This document shows positions 30,421 through 41,682 of a stretch of DNA of 47,500 nt, piece by piece (position 1 is the first letter of the stretch; every line of letters starts with the position of its first letter). Source of the stretch: Prorocentrum cordatum (taxonomy: Eukaryota > Sar > Dinophyceae > Prorocentrales > Prorocentraceae); contig CAUYUJ010002766.1 in NCBI GenBank assembly GCA_963575745.1, forward strand, positions 25,001 to 72,500. Direction: 5' to 3'. Under the pieces are notes generated by a model that saw nothing but the letters and a program-made list of their open reading frames with translations, was not told the DNA's origin and did no database searches. Made by a program: the position numbers and the translations under genes.

Positions 30421-33400
30421 TTTACTGCCGGCCACTGCTCGCCCCCAGTCGATGCTGCCGATGGTCGTCGTGGTTGCGTCGCCTCCAGTCCATCTCGTCC
30501 GGGCGGCGGCTCCTGGGAGTGCCAGGCGCTCGCGCGGCCCTAGACAGGAAATGAAGCTCGCCTCGAAGGTGGACGCCCAGGCCTCGGGTGCGTCGAAGAG
30601 CACCCGCAGCAGCTCGAGGGTCTGATCCCACTCGTCCCAGGCAAGGGCGATCTCTTCAGCGCTCCCTCGGGGTTCTGCCCATGCCGCTCCGAGCCCACCG
30701 CCTAGGAGGCGGTCGATGACCGGCAGCTCGGGCTTGATAGCCGGCTGCGTGGCCACCCAGAACTGGGCCGACCCCCTCAGCTCCTGGACGACTTTAATGG
30801 GGACCCGGCGGCATCCGTAGCGAAGCTCGTCGATCGCCAGGAGGTGGGCGGCCTTCACGCACTTGGGCTCTGGGAGCCTCGAGCGCTGCTTGTCCACGTC
30901 CAGGTAGAGGCCCGAGACCAACTGTTCTGCCTGGAAGGTGCCCTCTTCCGCCATCTTGTCGACGTTGATCGCGTCGCCGCCCCAGACGCGCCGCATGCTC
31001 GCGTCGCAGTCGGCTGCGCTGAGCCAGGGCCTGAGGCCGACCAGTGGCTCGACCAAGACGCCGTCGTCCATCAGCCACTTGGACGACCAGCGCACCGTGT
31101 CGTTGACCGCTGGGTCCGGTGGGCGACGCCGCTCGTGGTCCCACTTGGCACTCCAGGCGAACGCCATGCACTCGCCCGGCGACCCCGACCACCCGAAGAC
31201 CATCACGCAGTGGATCATGATCACGCGCGTGGTCAGGCCCACAGCGTCGCCCGGGAGGGAGGTGCCGAACTCGGCCACGTCCTCGTCGCGCACCCAGTGC
31301 CACTTGAAGGCCCGCGACACGTCCCGCTTGGCTATCACCTGCGGCACACCCGGGTGGCGCGCGGACCACCAGAGTGACAGGCGCACGAGGGCTTCGTGCT
31401 TGGGCTGGAGCGCCGGCGGATGCAGCTCCTTGGGCGAGTCCCCATTGGCAACCCGCATATCATGTATGGGGCGCCCTTCGCTGCTCACCGTGCGGTCGGG
31501 CAACATCTTAGGCACTCGCCCCGACGGGCTCTCGATGAGCTCGGAAGCGGACAAGGCGGCCTCGGCCTCCGGGGTGGCCCAGAGCACGGCGCCGTAGGAC
31601 GTGTCCTTCCAGGCCTTGGCGTACATCTCCAGGGCATGGTCCCTCGCGGAAGCGTGGGGCTTGGCTATAGTCCGACGCCTGGGCTGCTGCCTCCGAACGG
31701 GGACGCCCCTGCTCGCCATCTCCTGGAGGTATCGCCGGTGGTCCTCTTCGAGAGCTTCGCCGAACTTGGGATCGAGCACTCCCCCGAGAGGATTCCCGAG
31801 GACGAGCTCCCGTTCCTCGCGGAGCCTCGCTGCGGCAGCCTCCACGCTCCCTGCGGCGAGGAGCAGGCGATTCCCCAGGCCCGTCACTTCCTTTACCAGC
31901 TCAGGGGCAAACTCAGCATGCTCCAGGCACCAGCGCAAGTACTCCTTGGCCTCGGGGGCGCCAGGATGAGGTGTTGCCGGCGGCGATCGACGCTCGTCCT
32001 GGCATGCCTCCGCACGGCTCCTGTGGTGCGCGCCTTGGCGGGCGTCCGCCGGCGGCACCTCGGGGCCTCCGCACCTGCGCCCTGGGTCCCTCGGGTCTGG
32101 GGCGGAGCTGCGCCCACGGTTCTCTTCCGGGGGCGACCTCGCTCGCAGCCGGCCTCGGGTGTCAGGGGCCATCGTCTCGGAGGCGGATGACTCCGAGTCG
32201 CCAGGCGCGCCTCCGGAGGGCTTCGCTCCCCCGGAGGGGGCCGCTCCTCCACTTCTCCTGCGGCTGCGGCTGCGGGCGCTAGGAACGTCTCGACCCTCGT
32301 ACTCCTCGATGTAAGTCCTCTCGGTCGCGACGTAGATGGGGTCCAGGACCCCACCCCCGGCCTGCTCGTCTCGTGGGATGCCGAGGCTCTTCATCTTGAC
32401 CTTCAACGTCTCGTGCTCCTCCACGTAGCGCGCCAGGATCTCGCCGAGCTGGCGAGGCTCCGGCGGCAGGGACGGGTCCGTCGGGTCGGCCCCGGGATAT
32501 TCCTGCATCAGCACGTCGCTGATCTGCCCGATCCCGTTCAGGTACAGGATATCCGCATGCTGCAGGTCGTAGCTCTTGCCACCCCTCCGCACGTCGTTGA
32601 AGTTCTTGACGAATCGCCGGGCAGCGTTGCACTTGTGGACCCCCCCACGGCAGGCTACGCCTGGGTGTGCTTCGGCAACCCGGCGTCCCATCTCCTCTGA
32701 GGTGGTCTCTGGGTCTTCCTCCGCCTCGGGCGGAGGGGGGGCCTCCCGGGGCGCCTGCAAGCTGTGGGGCTCTGGGGGTGCGCTGGTGGCCCTCTGGTCC
32801 TCGCGCTCCCGCCGGCGCGCCTCGCGCTCGAGCAGGGCAGCGCGGCGGGCCTGGACCTCGTTGCGCCTGATCTCCAGCTGCCCTACTACACGCGCAGCGC
32901 TCAGCTCCTGGTCGCCGCCTTCGCTCGCTGCTCGAGCATGCTGCCCTTGAGCTTCGGCGAGCTGTTCCTCGACCCGCATTAGGGCACCTGAGCTCCTCGA
33001 GGTGCCCCCACTGGACGGAGGGACTGAGCTCGCTCGGATGCCGCTCGCTGCTGCAGCCACCTCGCTGAACGTTGGGGCTGGCTGGCGGCCACTGCTGGTT
33101 GCTGAGCTCGCTGCGGCCCCGCTCAACCCCGCTGCCGCTGCTGCTGCGGCTGCTCTGTCGGCGATCCTGGCCGTGACTCTCCGCTGACCTTCCTGGGCTG
33201 TAGCACCAGGTGCTGGTTGCTGGTCTCGGTTCCACCGGGGGCTCCAACTGGTCCATTCCTTCGGCGGCTTCAGCGTGGCCCACAGCAGCAACTTCTCGCC
33301 GGGGCGCACCGCTTCTTCGTCGTCGAGGGGTGGCCCATGCGCTCCTGCAGTATCGTCATCCTCTGTGTACTCGAAGAGGTACAGCTGGTCGGCGTCGAAG

Positions 33401-36400
33401 AAGCCCCCGGATAGTGTCTCAGAGACCCTCAGCCTCGCCTTGACCTCTCCAGCTTCGAACGGGCCCCCCTTGAGCAGCACCCACTGGTCTCCCTGCTGCG
33501 GGACGAAGATCCGCACCGGGCTGGCCCGCGACGCCTCGTCCTCGGCCTCCCTCGCCTTCTTCTGGCGGCGGTTCTCCTCCTCTTCCTCCTCGGGGCTCTC
33601 GTCCCCGTCGCCATCGTCATCACCACCTCCGCCAGATCCGCCACCTCCGCGAGCAGCAGCTTCACGTGCTTCACGCTTGCGCGCCTTGTTGCGCTTCCAG
33701 CCTCCTCGCTTGCCACCTCGTTTGCCACCTCGCTTCTCGTCGCCACCCCATGTGACTATGGTCGGCTCGCCGTCGGTCTCCACCTCCACCTCCTCTTCAC
33801 CTCGGCCTTCGCCCTTTGAGCTCCTGCCGTCCGCCTCCGCCACGTTCCTCTCCAGGTAGTCGTCCTTTGAACGACCACCTCTCCGGTGGCCCTTTGAGCC
33901 CCCGTCGAATTCGACCTCCATTGAGCTTCTCCATGTCGAGTGGGGCAGGCAGCAGGTGTTGGCGCTCTGCTTCAGGCTGCCGCATTTCACGCTGTGCTCG
34001 TTGATGGCCCCATCTTCGGTACTGCCGCCCTCGCCCGCACAGGCCGGAGGCTGAAAAGAGGGGGGGGGTTCTTGTTCCAGGGCGTCAGAACGCCCGGCCC
34101 GCGCCACCTTGCTCTCCAACTTCTCTTCCAAAGCCCGCGCCTCGGCGTCCATAGCGGCGATCTGTTGTTCCAGCTTCTCTGGGGCGGTGCCGGCAGCCGC
34201 TGCCTTGAGCACGGCTGCCCAGGCAGCGCACAGCCGCGGTGCATACTGCCCCGCGTGCTGAGTCCTCCGCATGCCCCGTAGTCCCAGTCCGAAGCCTGCG
34301 CTTCCCAACTCTCCTTTCACCGCAGCGCTGAGCTGGGGAGTACCGCTGGGAACGCGTCCTCCACCTTCCAGGTTGGGCGGGGCCTGCTTGCCGAGGGTGA
34401 AGCGGAGCTCGCCCTCGGGGGTCTTCCCGAAGTAGAGGGCCCACTGGTTCTCGGGCAAAGCGGAGTAGTGCTGCTTAGTGCGGAAATCGATCCTCGCCCA
34501 GTGGAAATTGTCTGGGGCGGCCCGCGCGATGAGCTGGTTCACGCGAATCAGCTTGTCGTCTGGGGGCAGCGTGATGGTGACCCCGTCGCTGTTGAGGCCG
34601 TAGCACCCGCTGGCCTCGCCCAGTTTGGTGCTGAGGTTGATCAATTCGCTGGCCTCGGCTTTGCTGAGCCGCGTGCGCGCATCGAGGTTGTAGGCTTCCA
34701 CCTGGGCATCCGTCAGATCATACGGTAGACCGCCCTCCAACGTACGATGCGCGCGCTGGCCTGTGCACCTCCTGGCCAAGATCAAGGCATAGGGGTAAAG
34801 CCCGAATGATGCCAACCACCAGGTCCGCTTCTGATACCGATGTTGTGGCTCGTCCGGTGGTGCGAGCCCCCACTCACACATGTCTATGGCGAGAACTCGG
34901 GCTCCAGTCGCGCGCATCAGGGCCCGCATGCAGGGGCGGTCCCACAGCTTAGGGTACCGCCCATCCCGTGCTGACGACTCGATGAGGAACTCTCGTCCCG
35001 CCTCGTAGCCCCGCTTCGCCCCTATGCACGCGAACTCCCCGAATACGTTGCCGTCGATCTCGATCTGCCGCTCTCCGGTTCCATCTGGGCACTCGAAAGT
35101 CCTCGTCCCTCCTGCTGCCAGCTGCCAGGGGCAATGGCTCACGCAGGGCGGGGCGAACTGCAGCACGTTGGCTTCGTCGGGGCCGGGAGGCGCGCTGAAC
35201 TCCTGGCACAGGCGCTCCCGTACCAGCGGGTCGCGCATGTCGAACTGCGGCCTGGGGTCCTTTCCGAGCAACGGCTGCCCGAAGTACTCGACAGACTCGC
35301 TGGTGGCGATGCCCGCATCCTTCATGGCCTGCGTCCAACGCCCGGTACCGGCGAAAATCTCCCGCGTCCTGAGTCCCCACGCGAACGCGGGCCTCAATCG
35401 CAGAGGCTCCAAGTCCCCGAAGTCTGGACACTCCACCTCGGTGGTGAGCTCGACTGCGGCGGTTGCCCCGCCGGCGGCTCTCCCACGCTGCTGCTGCTGT
35501 GCTGCAAGGGCTCTGCAATGCTGGCACGGGGGAGGCTTACTGGCCACCACCGGACTGCCATCCTCCTCCGAGGCGAGGTACGTCTCCCAGCCCATGGTGG
35601 GGAGCTCCTTGAGGTCTTTTCCGCTCGTGGCCCAGGTGCGGATGAGCTCGTCTGCTACTCGCTGGCCGTCGGCTCCAGGCGGAGGGTGGAGGACACGCAT
35701 ATGCCCGCGATGGATAATCACGTGGCACTCCTGCTTGGGCTCTCCCACGGGGAGGACTGTATCGATATCCAGGTGACCCCAGTGATCCGCTCGCCATACT
35801 CTAAGTACCACCTCCTCCAATGCTTCGCACGGGAAGAGGGCAACGCATCGGAAATCTTTGTCGTGGTCGCGATGCACTGCGTCATGGATGCGCATCCGGA
35901 CCTCAGCCTCCCTGGGGGATATCCAGGGCGGGGCATCGGCGAGGCCAGCGGCCGCGTCGGTAGCCTTCTCCAGGAGGTCTCTGCGAATCTCAAGGGCCAA
36001 GTCCTTGACCTGCTGGGCGTCGGGTGGAGTCTCCAGCTGCACCCAAAGCTTGGCGGCCGCCAGGTGGAGTGGGAGGCACTGCCGTTCCTCCGAAACACCG
36101 GCGGCCACCTGTAATCGCTTCGCGACGCACTCGTCCAACGGCAGCTGGTCCTGGTAGTCGAGGTAGCGCCAAGTATGGCCTTGCACTGTGACAGAGCCTT
36201 GACCCACCGACTTCTCAGCGTCCCACCGCACTGGCGTTATGATGACGTCAGGGTCAGCTCCCAGGTTGCCAGCCTTCGCCCCGAGGCGGTCCAGCAGTTC
36301 GCTAGCCTCGGCGGCCAGAGTGGGCCCACCTTGGCGCGTTGCTTCGAGGAGCACCTGTTCAACCGAAAGCTCCTCCTCGCGCCCGCGGGCGCAAGCAAGA

Positions 36401-39400
36401 CGTGCCAAGACATGCGACCGCATGTAGTCACTGGCATGGCTCACGGGGTCGAGCGCCCCGCTCTCCTGGACAGCCTCGAGCAGCTTCCGCTGGGCCAGAG
36501 CTCCTTCATCTGCGCAGACACTCGTCCCAACCAGGGCCGGGCTGTCGGCGCGCGGGTCCTCGAGCCAGGTCGCATCGGGCCCCTGAGCGGCTTCCCGAAG
36601 CTCCGACTCCAGTTCGGTGCACTGGACCTCGGCGTACTCGTCAGGCGGTGCCCAACCTGTCTTGGCGGGTTGGCTCTCCGCTGCGCCAGCACCTGCGGCC
36701 CGTTTGCTGTCCGCCTCGGTCTTCGCCTGGGCCCTCAGCTGTGCGATTCTCCCATCGACCGAAGCTGGGTCGATCTTGGCGGCGTTGCGGAGCCCACCCC
36801 GCCTGAGGAGCTGACACTGCACGGTCCAGTGCACGTCCTTCAGTCCTTTGATGAGCTCGTGCGAGTGTGAGCACCCCGAGGCCCCCTTCTTGCAGCCTAT
36901 CCAGGTCGAATTGTCCCAGCAGAGCGGCTTGCCCTGCTTGTCGCAGGGCGCGTGCCGGACAGACAGTTTGATCTCCTGGGCGTTCAGCCGTTTGCCCGCA
37001 GGGTACGCAGCCCGTGCGGAGCTGGCTTTCGGCTGGGCCTTGGCCTTAGGCTTCTTCTTGGGGGTGGCTCCAGCTCGTTGTTCCTGAGGCTCTGTGGCTG
37101 GCTCGTCTCCTTCTCCTCTGACCTCCCCAGCTTTGCCCGGGGCGCCACGCACCCCGTGCATCGAGTCGTTGAGGACGGTCTGAAGGTAGCGCTGCTGCCG
37201 CGGGCGCACGACCTCCTGGTAGTAGCCTGTGGGAGACTCGAGGTCGAAGACGTTGGGAAAGACGAATGCTGGACGCCCGTCCGGCCGGGGAGCAAAGGCC
37301 ACCATCTTGAGATCCTCCTTCCGAGGGTTGTCCGTCTGCAGCACACGCAGAAGGCCTCGCTTCTTCTCCCGGAGTCGCTCGCACCAGGTCGCCCACAGCT
37401 CTTCCCACAACTCATAGACGAACTTGGGCGGGAAAGCGTGGTCATCCTTCTCGCACTCCCGCGCGAGAGTCTCCAGGCAATCCAGACGCTCCCTAACATG
37501 CTCTCGTCCGAAGACGAGCCCGAAGAACCTGGTCATGTTCTGGGCCTGCCGCTTCCACTGGTCGAAGACCACGGGGGCCCTGGGCCTAGGTTCTAGCTTT
37601 GTGTCATGCGGCGCACTGTACTTATCGAACGCGACCGTCTTGCAGGTCGGGAAGTCCGCCACAGAGGCCGACCACGGGGCCAGGTTGTCCAGGCTGCTGC
37701 CGCCGAAGCTGAGCGAGGCGCACGCCATCGCGATCCGATTGGACACCGTTGTGGGCGTCTCGACGGCGAGCATGAGGGCCTTGTTCTGCTCACAGGTCCG
37801 GCGCAGGGCGTAGAACAGCTCACGTCCGAGGACCTCGTCGCAGACCTCCACGGTCAGCTGGCCGCAGCCGCGCGCCAGGTAGACGTCCAACTCCTCGGCC
37901 CGGCCCAGTGCCGCCACCGTCCCTCGCTGGGCTGCCTCGTCGCCCTGCCGGGCACTGGCGACCCCCTCCAAGGCGTGGAGCATCCTCGCGGTGTTCGCGT
38001 CTAGTGTTGCCCCGGGCTGCACGAGGCCGAACGGGTCGGCGCCCCCACTGTCCTCTCGGGCCCCAGCGGCGTAGCGCGCTGGCGCTGTGGTCAAACCTGG
38101 GGGCAGGCCCAAGTCACTGACGTGCTGGTCGTAGCAGAACAGGGACCTGATGTTTGGAGCCTGGGGGCGGACAACCGGGCCCAACCCAGCCGTGGTAGCT
38201 GGGAGGCCGGCGTCCCGCTGTCCGACAGGAAAGGCCGGCAGGGCGATTGCTGGCGAGAGAGGCGGGCGCGCTTCGAACAGGGGCACGCTGTCGGCCGGGG
38301 AGGCCGGCGGCCCCTGCGAGCGGTGGCGCTCGGGAGAGAGCTTGAGGAGCCCTTGGAGGCTGCTAGGCGCTGCCTCTGGGGTCGGCGGTCGCGAAGGCAC
38401 TTGCTGGAGCACCTCCCAACTGCCAATGTGCCCATCAAGCCGTGCGAGTTCCTCGGGCTCGTTCGTCTGCTGCTTGAGGTATTGAGCGTATCGGACGAGG
38501 CCGGCGAGCACCTGCTGGGCTTCCTCATCGAAGCCGGCAGCCACACTTTGCACCGCTGCTGCATCGCTCGACCCACGGGCCTTCTCCTCCAAGTAGCAGG
38601 CCATCATGTCTCCTCCCTCGTCTCCTTGATGACTCTCTCCTGACACTGGCGCCTCGGAGCTGGCTGCCCGCCCGCCTTCGGCTGACGGCGAGCGAGAGCT
38701 CCGTCTTGTTGACCCTGAGGGCGGCTTGGGTGAGCTGCTGCGATCGAGCCGCTGCCAGTGGCTGCGCAGCTTGGCGTCCGCCTCGGTGGCCTGCGCTTCG
38801 AAGCTCGGGCTGGGCGCCACGCCCCCCTCGGGATGCCACTTGACTAGGCTGACCACCTTCTCCTTGAGCAGCCGCCAGCGAGCCTCGCTGAGTGGGCCGG
38901 CTCGACCGCCCACGGGCAGACCATGCCAAGCTGCCAGCTTGTGCCAGACCTTCTCGGGTACGTTGGTCGCCGAGACGCTGATGCCGAGCTCCTCGCATCC
39001 CAGGGGTGCGTGGTGGAGCATCTCCTCGATGAACCCTGCGGGCAGGCGCCCGGAGGGTCCCGTGGACGGTGCACGGATGACGCCGTCAGGTTTCACGAGA
39101 AAGCGGATGGTGATGCCGGACGGGTCTGCCACCTCGAGCGCCAACGCACCGTCGAAGTAATCGGCCACTGTGCTGGCCGCGGCGGCATCGACTGCCTTTC
39201 CTCTGAAAATCATCCACTGCGCTCCTTCTGGCCAATGTACCCTCGCCCGCATGATGAAGTGCTGCCCGAGGGGCATGGGTGGCGGAGTAGGCGGATTGGG
39301 GAAGTCTGGAACCGGCGGCGCTTCGAAGCGCACGCTCGGTGGCCCAGCCGGCGCCGGGACGGGGTCGCCAGGGCTGGAGGGCGCCTCTCGAGCAGAGGTC

Positions 39401-41430
39401 GTTGGAGCGGAGCGCTCTGGAGTGCGACTCCGGGCCGGGGTGGCAGCCGCCCGCTCCGGCGCGCGGCTCCGCGGTGCGGGGCTCCGCCGAGCTCGGCGCC
39501 GCAGTCCTGCGAAGAACCCGACCCCTGCGGGGTTGTCGCGGATCGCACGGGCTGCATCGCCCCCAAGGTGTTGCAGGCAGAGCGGGACCCCCGAGGCCAT
39601 GCCCACCGCTTCCCGGAAACAGGTCACCTGAGAGCACTTCTCGCCGTAACGCAGGACCATGTAGATTTGCCGGCGATGCTCACAGAGGCAAGCCGTTGCG
39701 CCCCCCTCGCTCGGGAGTGGGAGGTCCGAGGCTCGCCCATCCTCCACCAACAGCACAGTGGGGTCCCCGCGTGCAGCGCCCCGACAACCCTCAGGTGCTA
39801 GTGGGCGCATCTTGCCCTTGATCATGAGCCCCACCTTCACCGCCTCGCAGGGGTTGTCCTCGGCGTCCACCTCGGACTCGGAATCCTGATCAAGTAGCCT
39901 TGCCACTGACCCCTGCACGCCAGGCTCCGCATCGCCAGTCTTGTGACGGCGGCGACGCCGGCGGCAGATGCATGCACCACAACATGAGAACCACGAGAGG
40001 ATGTACAGCAACAACTTGTAGACAAGGCCAGTCCCCCTCCAGAGCCAGACGAAGATTCGGCAGGGGGTGAACTTCGAGTAGTCACCGAGATCCACGATAG
40101 CTTCATTGTCGAGGGCGGCGTACTCCTTGCAGTGCAGCTCGTTCTCGCGACCCTTGCACCCGGCACAGCTTGAGGAACGGCACAGGTGAAGCCAGCGAGG
40201 ATCCCGCTGCTCCAACTCGCGCCGGAAACTCTTGTCGCTGGCGCCCTTCACAGAATCATACTCTACCCACAATCCTTGGCGATTGATGCGTTCAGGAGAC
40301 TTCATGTTGAGCTTGGGCCGGGCAACCCGGTAGTCCACCCTGATCATGAGGTCGTTCTGGCCGCGCTTGGAGCCCCGACCTTCCTTGATGCTCTTGCGGT
40401 ACCAGTCGGTCGTCGGGTCGGCCCCTGTAGTCGGCCCGCGCCACACCACATCGGTGAGCGGTGGCGCCGCCGGCGGGACCAGCTCGTCGAGCTTGACCTC
40501 GCCAGGCGTTCGGCGCTTCGGACAGGGGCAGCACGCCAGCACCAAGCCACAGGTCCAAGCTGCCCAGCTGCAGGGTGCGAAGAGCGCCCTCAGGCTGTGG
40601 GCCAAAAGCGCGACCACCCCGGCGCTGGCGAAGACAACCACGAGCCTGGCGATCAGCGGCCACGCGGAGCCGAACAGGGAGAGGCCCATCTGGTCCGCCA
40701 TGCACAGCACCCAGCCACCATCTGAGCTCAGCCAGCCTCCTGCCTCACGAGTCGAGAAGGCCGACCTGAAACTCCCCACGGCCCTGAAGGTACCCCCACC
40801 CATCCCCTCGGCAAACCAGTAAGTGCGGTTGCCGATGTCCTTCCAGCTGACGCCGAAAAGGCCCCAACCTCTGATCCAGGACGATGGATCCCCATCGGGG
40901 GGGTCGGGGGGTGCGCGGGTCGGGCCCTGGGGGGGGGGGCCAGCCAGCGGCGCTGAGCGCTCGCGCGGCGGGCCCCCTCCGCTGCTCCCTGCGGATGCAG
41001 CCTGTCCGCCGATGGAGTGGACCTCGGCCGGCATCGCGCCCACATGCATCGAGGAGTCCATGGGCCCGTCGAGCCAGAACCCCTTCATGTCCACGTTCAC
41101 CTCGTCGTCGTAGTAGACCTCGGTGTTGGGGGCCTGCCCGTGCGTGAGCTCGGCGCCGACCACTCCCACCACCCCCAGGAAGACGACGAACCAGACGGGC
41201 CCCAGCGCGCATGCACGCCTCGCCGCCCGTGTCTGGGCTGGAGCGAGAGCCGGCGCTGGCGCGCGCCCGGCTCCCTGCTCGGCGGGGGCGAGCTGCGCCC
41301 ACGCCACGTGCGCTGCTCCGCCGCCCCCAGGTGCTCCGCGGCTAGCGTGAGCCAGTGCCGCTCGGCACCCGGGCTCGCCACTGCCGCGCAGCTGCGCGAC
41401 TCGGCCGCGCGGCGCCAGGCGCAGCTCCAT
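30121..41430 (-). CDS. Retroelement ORF, 5' part: membrane, gag-like, MTase-like, RT, RNase H
   Basis: 3770 codons from ATG at 41428-41430 to the frame change at 30121; if no shift occurs the frame stops at 29908. Domains by residue: membrane region 74-490; Pro/Ser/Arg linker 640-720; gag-like helical region about 1180-1430; Lys-rich KKKPKAKAQPK then CCCH finger 1504-1524; methyltransferase-like 2018-2235; Lys/Arg/Gly then poly-acidic 2564-2620; coiled coil 2812-2880; RT 3260-3580; RNase H 3671-3770. An in-frame ATG at 41659-41661 inside the terminal repeat would add 77 residues with a hydrophobic LLLALSLSLSL. The frame is open further upstream only because the satellite lacks stops. I see no aspartic protease motif. 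Confidence 0.82.
30691..31653 (-). other. Reverse transcriptase domain of the YR element
   Basis: Fingers region VSSEGRPIHDMRVANG; motif A AKRDVSRAFKW with Asp at 31321-31323; motif B FGWSGSPGECMAFA (about 31156-31197); motif C LMDDGV with both Asp codons at 31063-31068; motif D-like SGLYLDVDKQ. All catalytic Asp are present. The MDDG box and the downstream LRGSAQFW helix resemble DIRS/Ty3-like RTs as found in dinoflagellate elements. Confidence 0.88.
34726..35379 (-). other. Methyltransferase-like domain in the 5' ORF
   Basis: EIFAGTGRWTQAMKDAG fits the SAM-binding motif I (Phe-x-Gly-x-Gly); QFAPPCVSHC carries a Pro-Pro-Cys like motif IV of C5-cytosine methyltransferases (Cys at residue 2096); FLIESSARDGRYPKLWDRP corresponds to the motif VI Glu region; RYQKRTWWLAS to motif VIII. 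C5-methyltransferases captured by dinoflagellate retrotransposons have been reported. Target-recognition and motif IX/X parts are not evident, so activity is uncertain. Confidence 0.6.
36859..36921 (-). other. CCCH-type zinc finger
   Basis: CWDNSTWIGCKKGASGCSHSH gives C-x8-C-x6-C-x3-H, one residue longer in the middle than the usual C-x8-C-x5-C-x3-H RNA-binding finger. It lies after the gag-like region and a Lys-rich stretch, where retroelements normally have a CCHC knuckle, and is probably the nucleic-acid-binding part of gag. Confidence 0.75.
37141..37893 (-). other. Gag-like helical region
   Basis: A predominantly helical, Arg/Glu/Leu-rich segment (FDQWKRQAQNMTRFFGLVF, RLDCLETLARECEKDDHAFP, FVYELWEELWATWCERLREK) directly before the Lys-rich stretch and CCCH finger. 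Position and character suggest a capsid-type domain, but no family signature is recognised. Confidence 0.45.
39931..41430 (-). other. N-terminal membrane and Cys-rich region
   Basis: Residues 74-93 (ALGPVWFVVFLGVVGVVGAE) look like a signal peptide or first membrane span, followed by a hydrophilic stretch with one N-glycosylation-type site (NRT, 201-203). Residues 257-303 form two further spans ending CCPCPKRR. Residues 417-434 (CRSSSCAGCKGRENELHC) may bind zinc. A fourth span at 457-488 ends CCGACICRRRRRR, a Cys/Arg juxtamembrane pattern. A second Cys cluster lies at 581-618. The function is unknown. Confidence 0.6.
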
Positions 41431-41520
41431 GGCTGCGGGCGCCCCCTTCGCGCCCGGACACGGGCGAAGGTCTTCCGGCCCCGTCCCGGGGCCCGGCTTT
41501 AGGCCACCTGAGGCCGACCC
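41431..41520 (-). other. Leader between terminal repeat and ORF start
   Basis: GC-rich 5' leader between A1 and the chosen ATG. No promoter motif is recognised; the transcription start is unknown and no spliced-leader relic is present here. Confidence 0.4.
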
Positions 41521-41682
41521 CCAGCTTGGCCTTGGAAAGGCTTGAGCCGCGGAGCGGCGGTGAAGAGAGAGGGAGAGAGAAAGGGCAAGCAAGAGGCAAG
41601 GGCAGGAGCAAGGGAACCGCAAGTGGAAGCCCGCGCCAGTTCTGGAGTCGGGGAGATCCATCAGTTTTACCAAACATCCTAG
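41521..41682 (-). repeat. Split direct repeat A1 (element 5' terminus)
   Basis: Identical over 162 bp to A2 at 25689-25850. Its outer end (CATCCTAG in + orientation) meets the satellite at 41683. It contains a purine-rich GAGAGAGGGAGAGAGAAAGG stretch. Confidence 0.93.

Larger units (their letters stand above)
25401..41682 (-). mobile_element. Giant tyrosine-recombinase retrotransposon with split direct repeats
   Basis: A 16,282-bp element coded on the minus strand. Removing it rejoins the 102-bp satellite exactly (GCGCAGG at 25394-25400 to AGGGAGCGC from 41683) with no target-site duplication. Ends form split direct repeats: A1 41521-41682, then the coding body, then B1 25851-26051, A2 25689-25850 and B2 25401-25601, the layout of PAT, Ngaro, kangaroo and TOC3-type elements of the DIRS order. 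It encodes RT, RNase H and a tyrosine recombinase with all catalytic residues, plus methyltransferase-like and membrane regions. A1 and A2 are identical over 162 bp. It is about three times the usual length of such elements. Confidence 0.9.
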
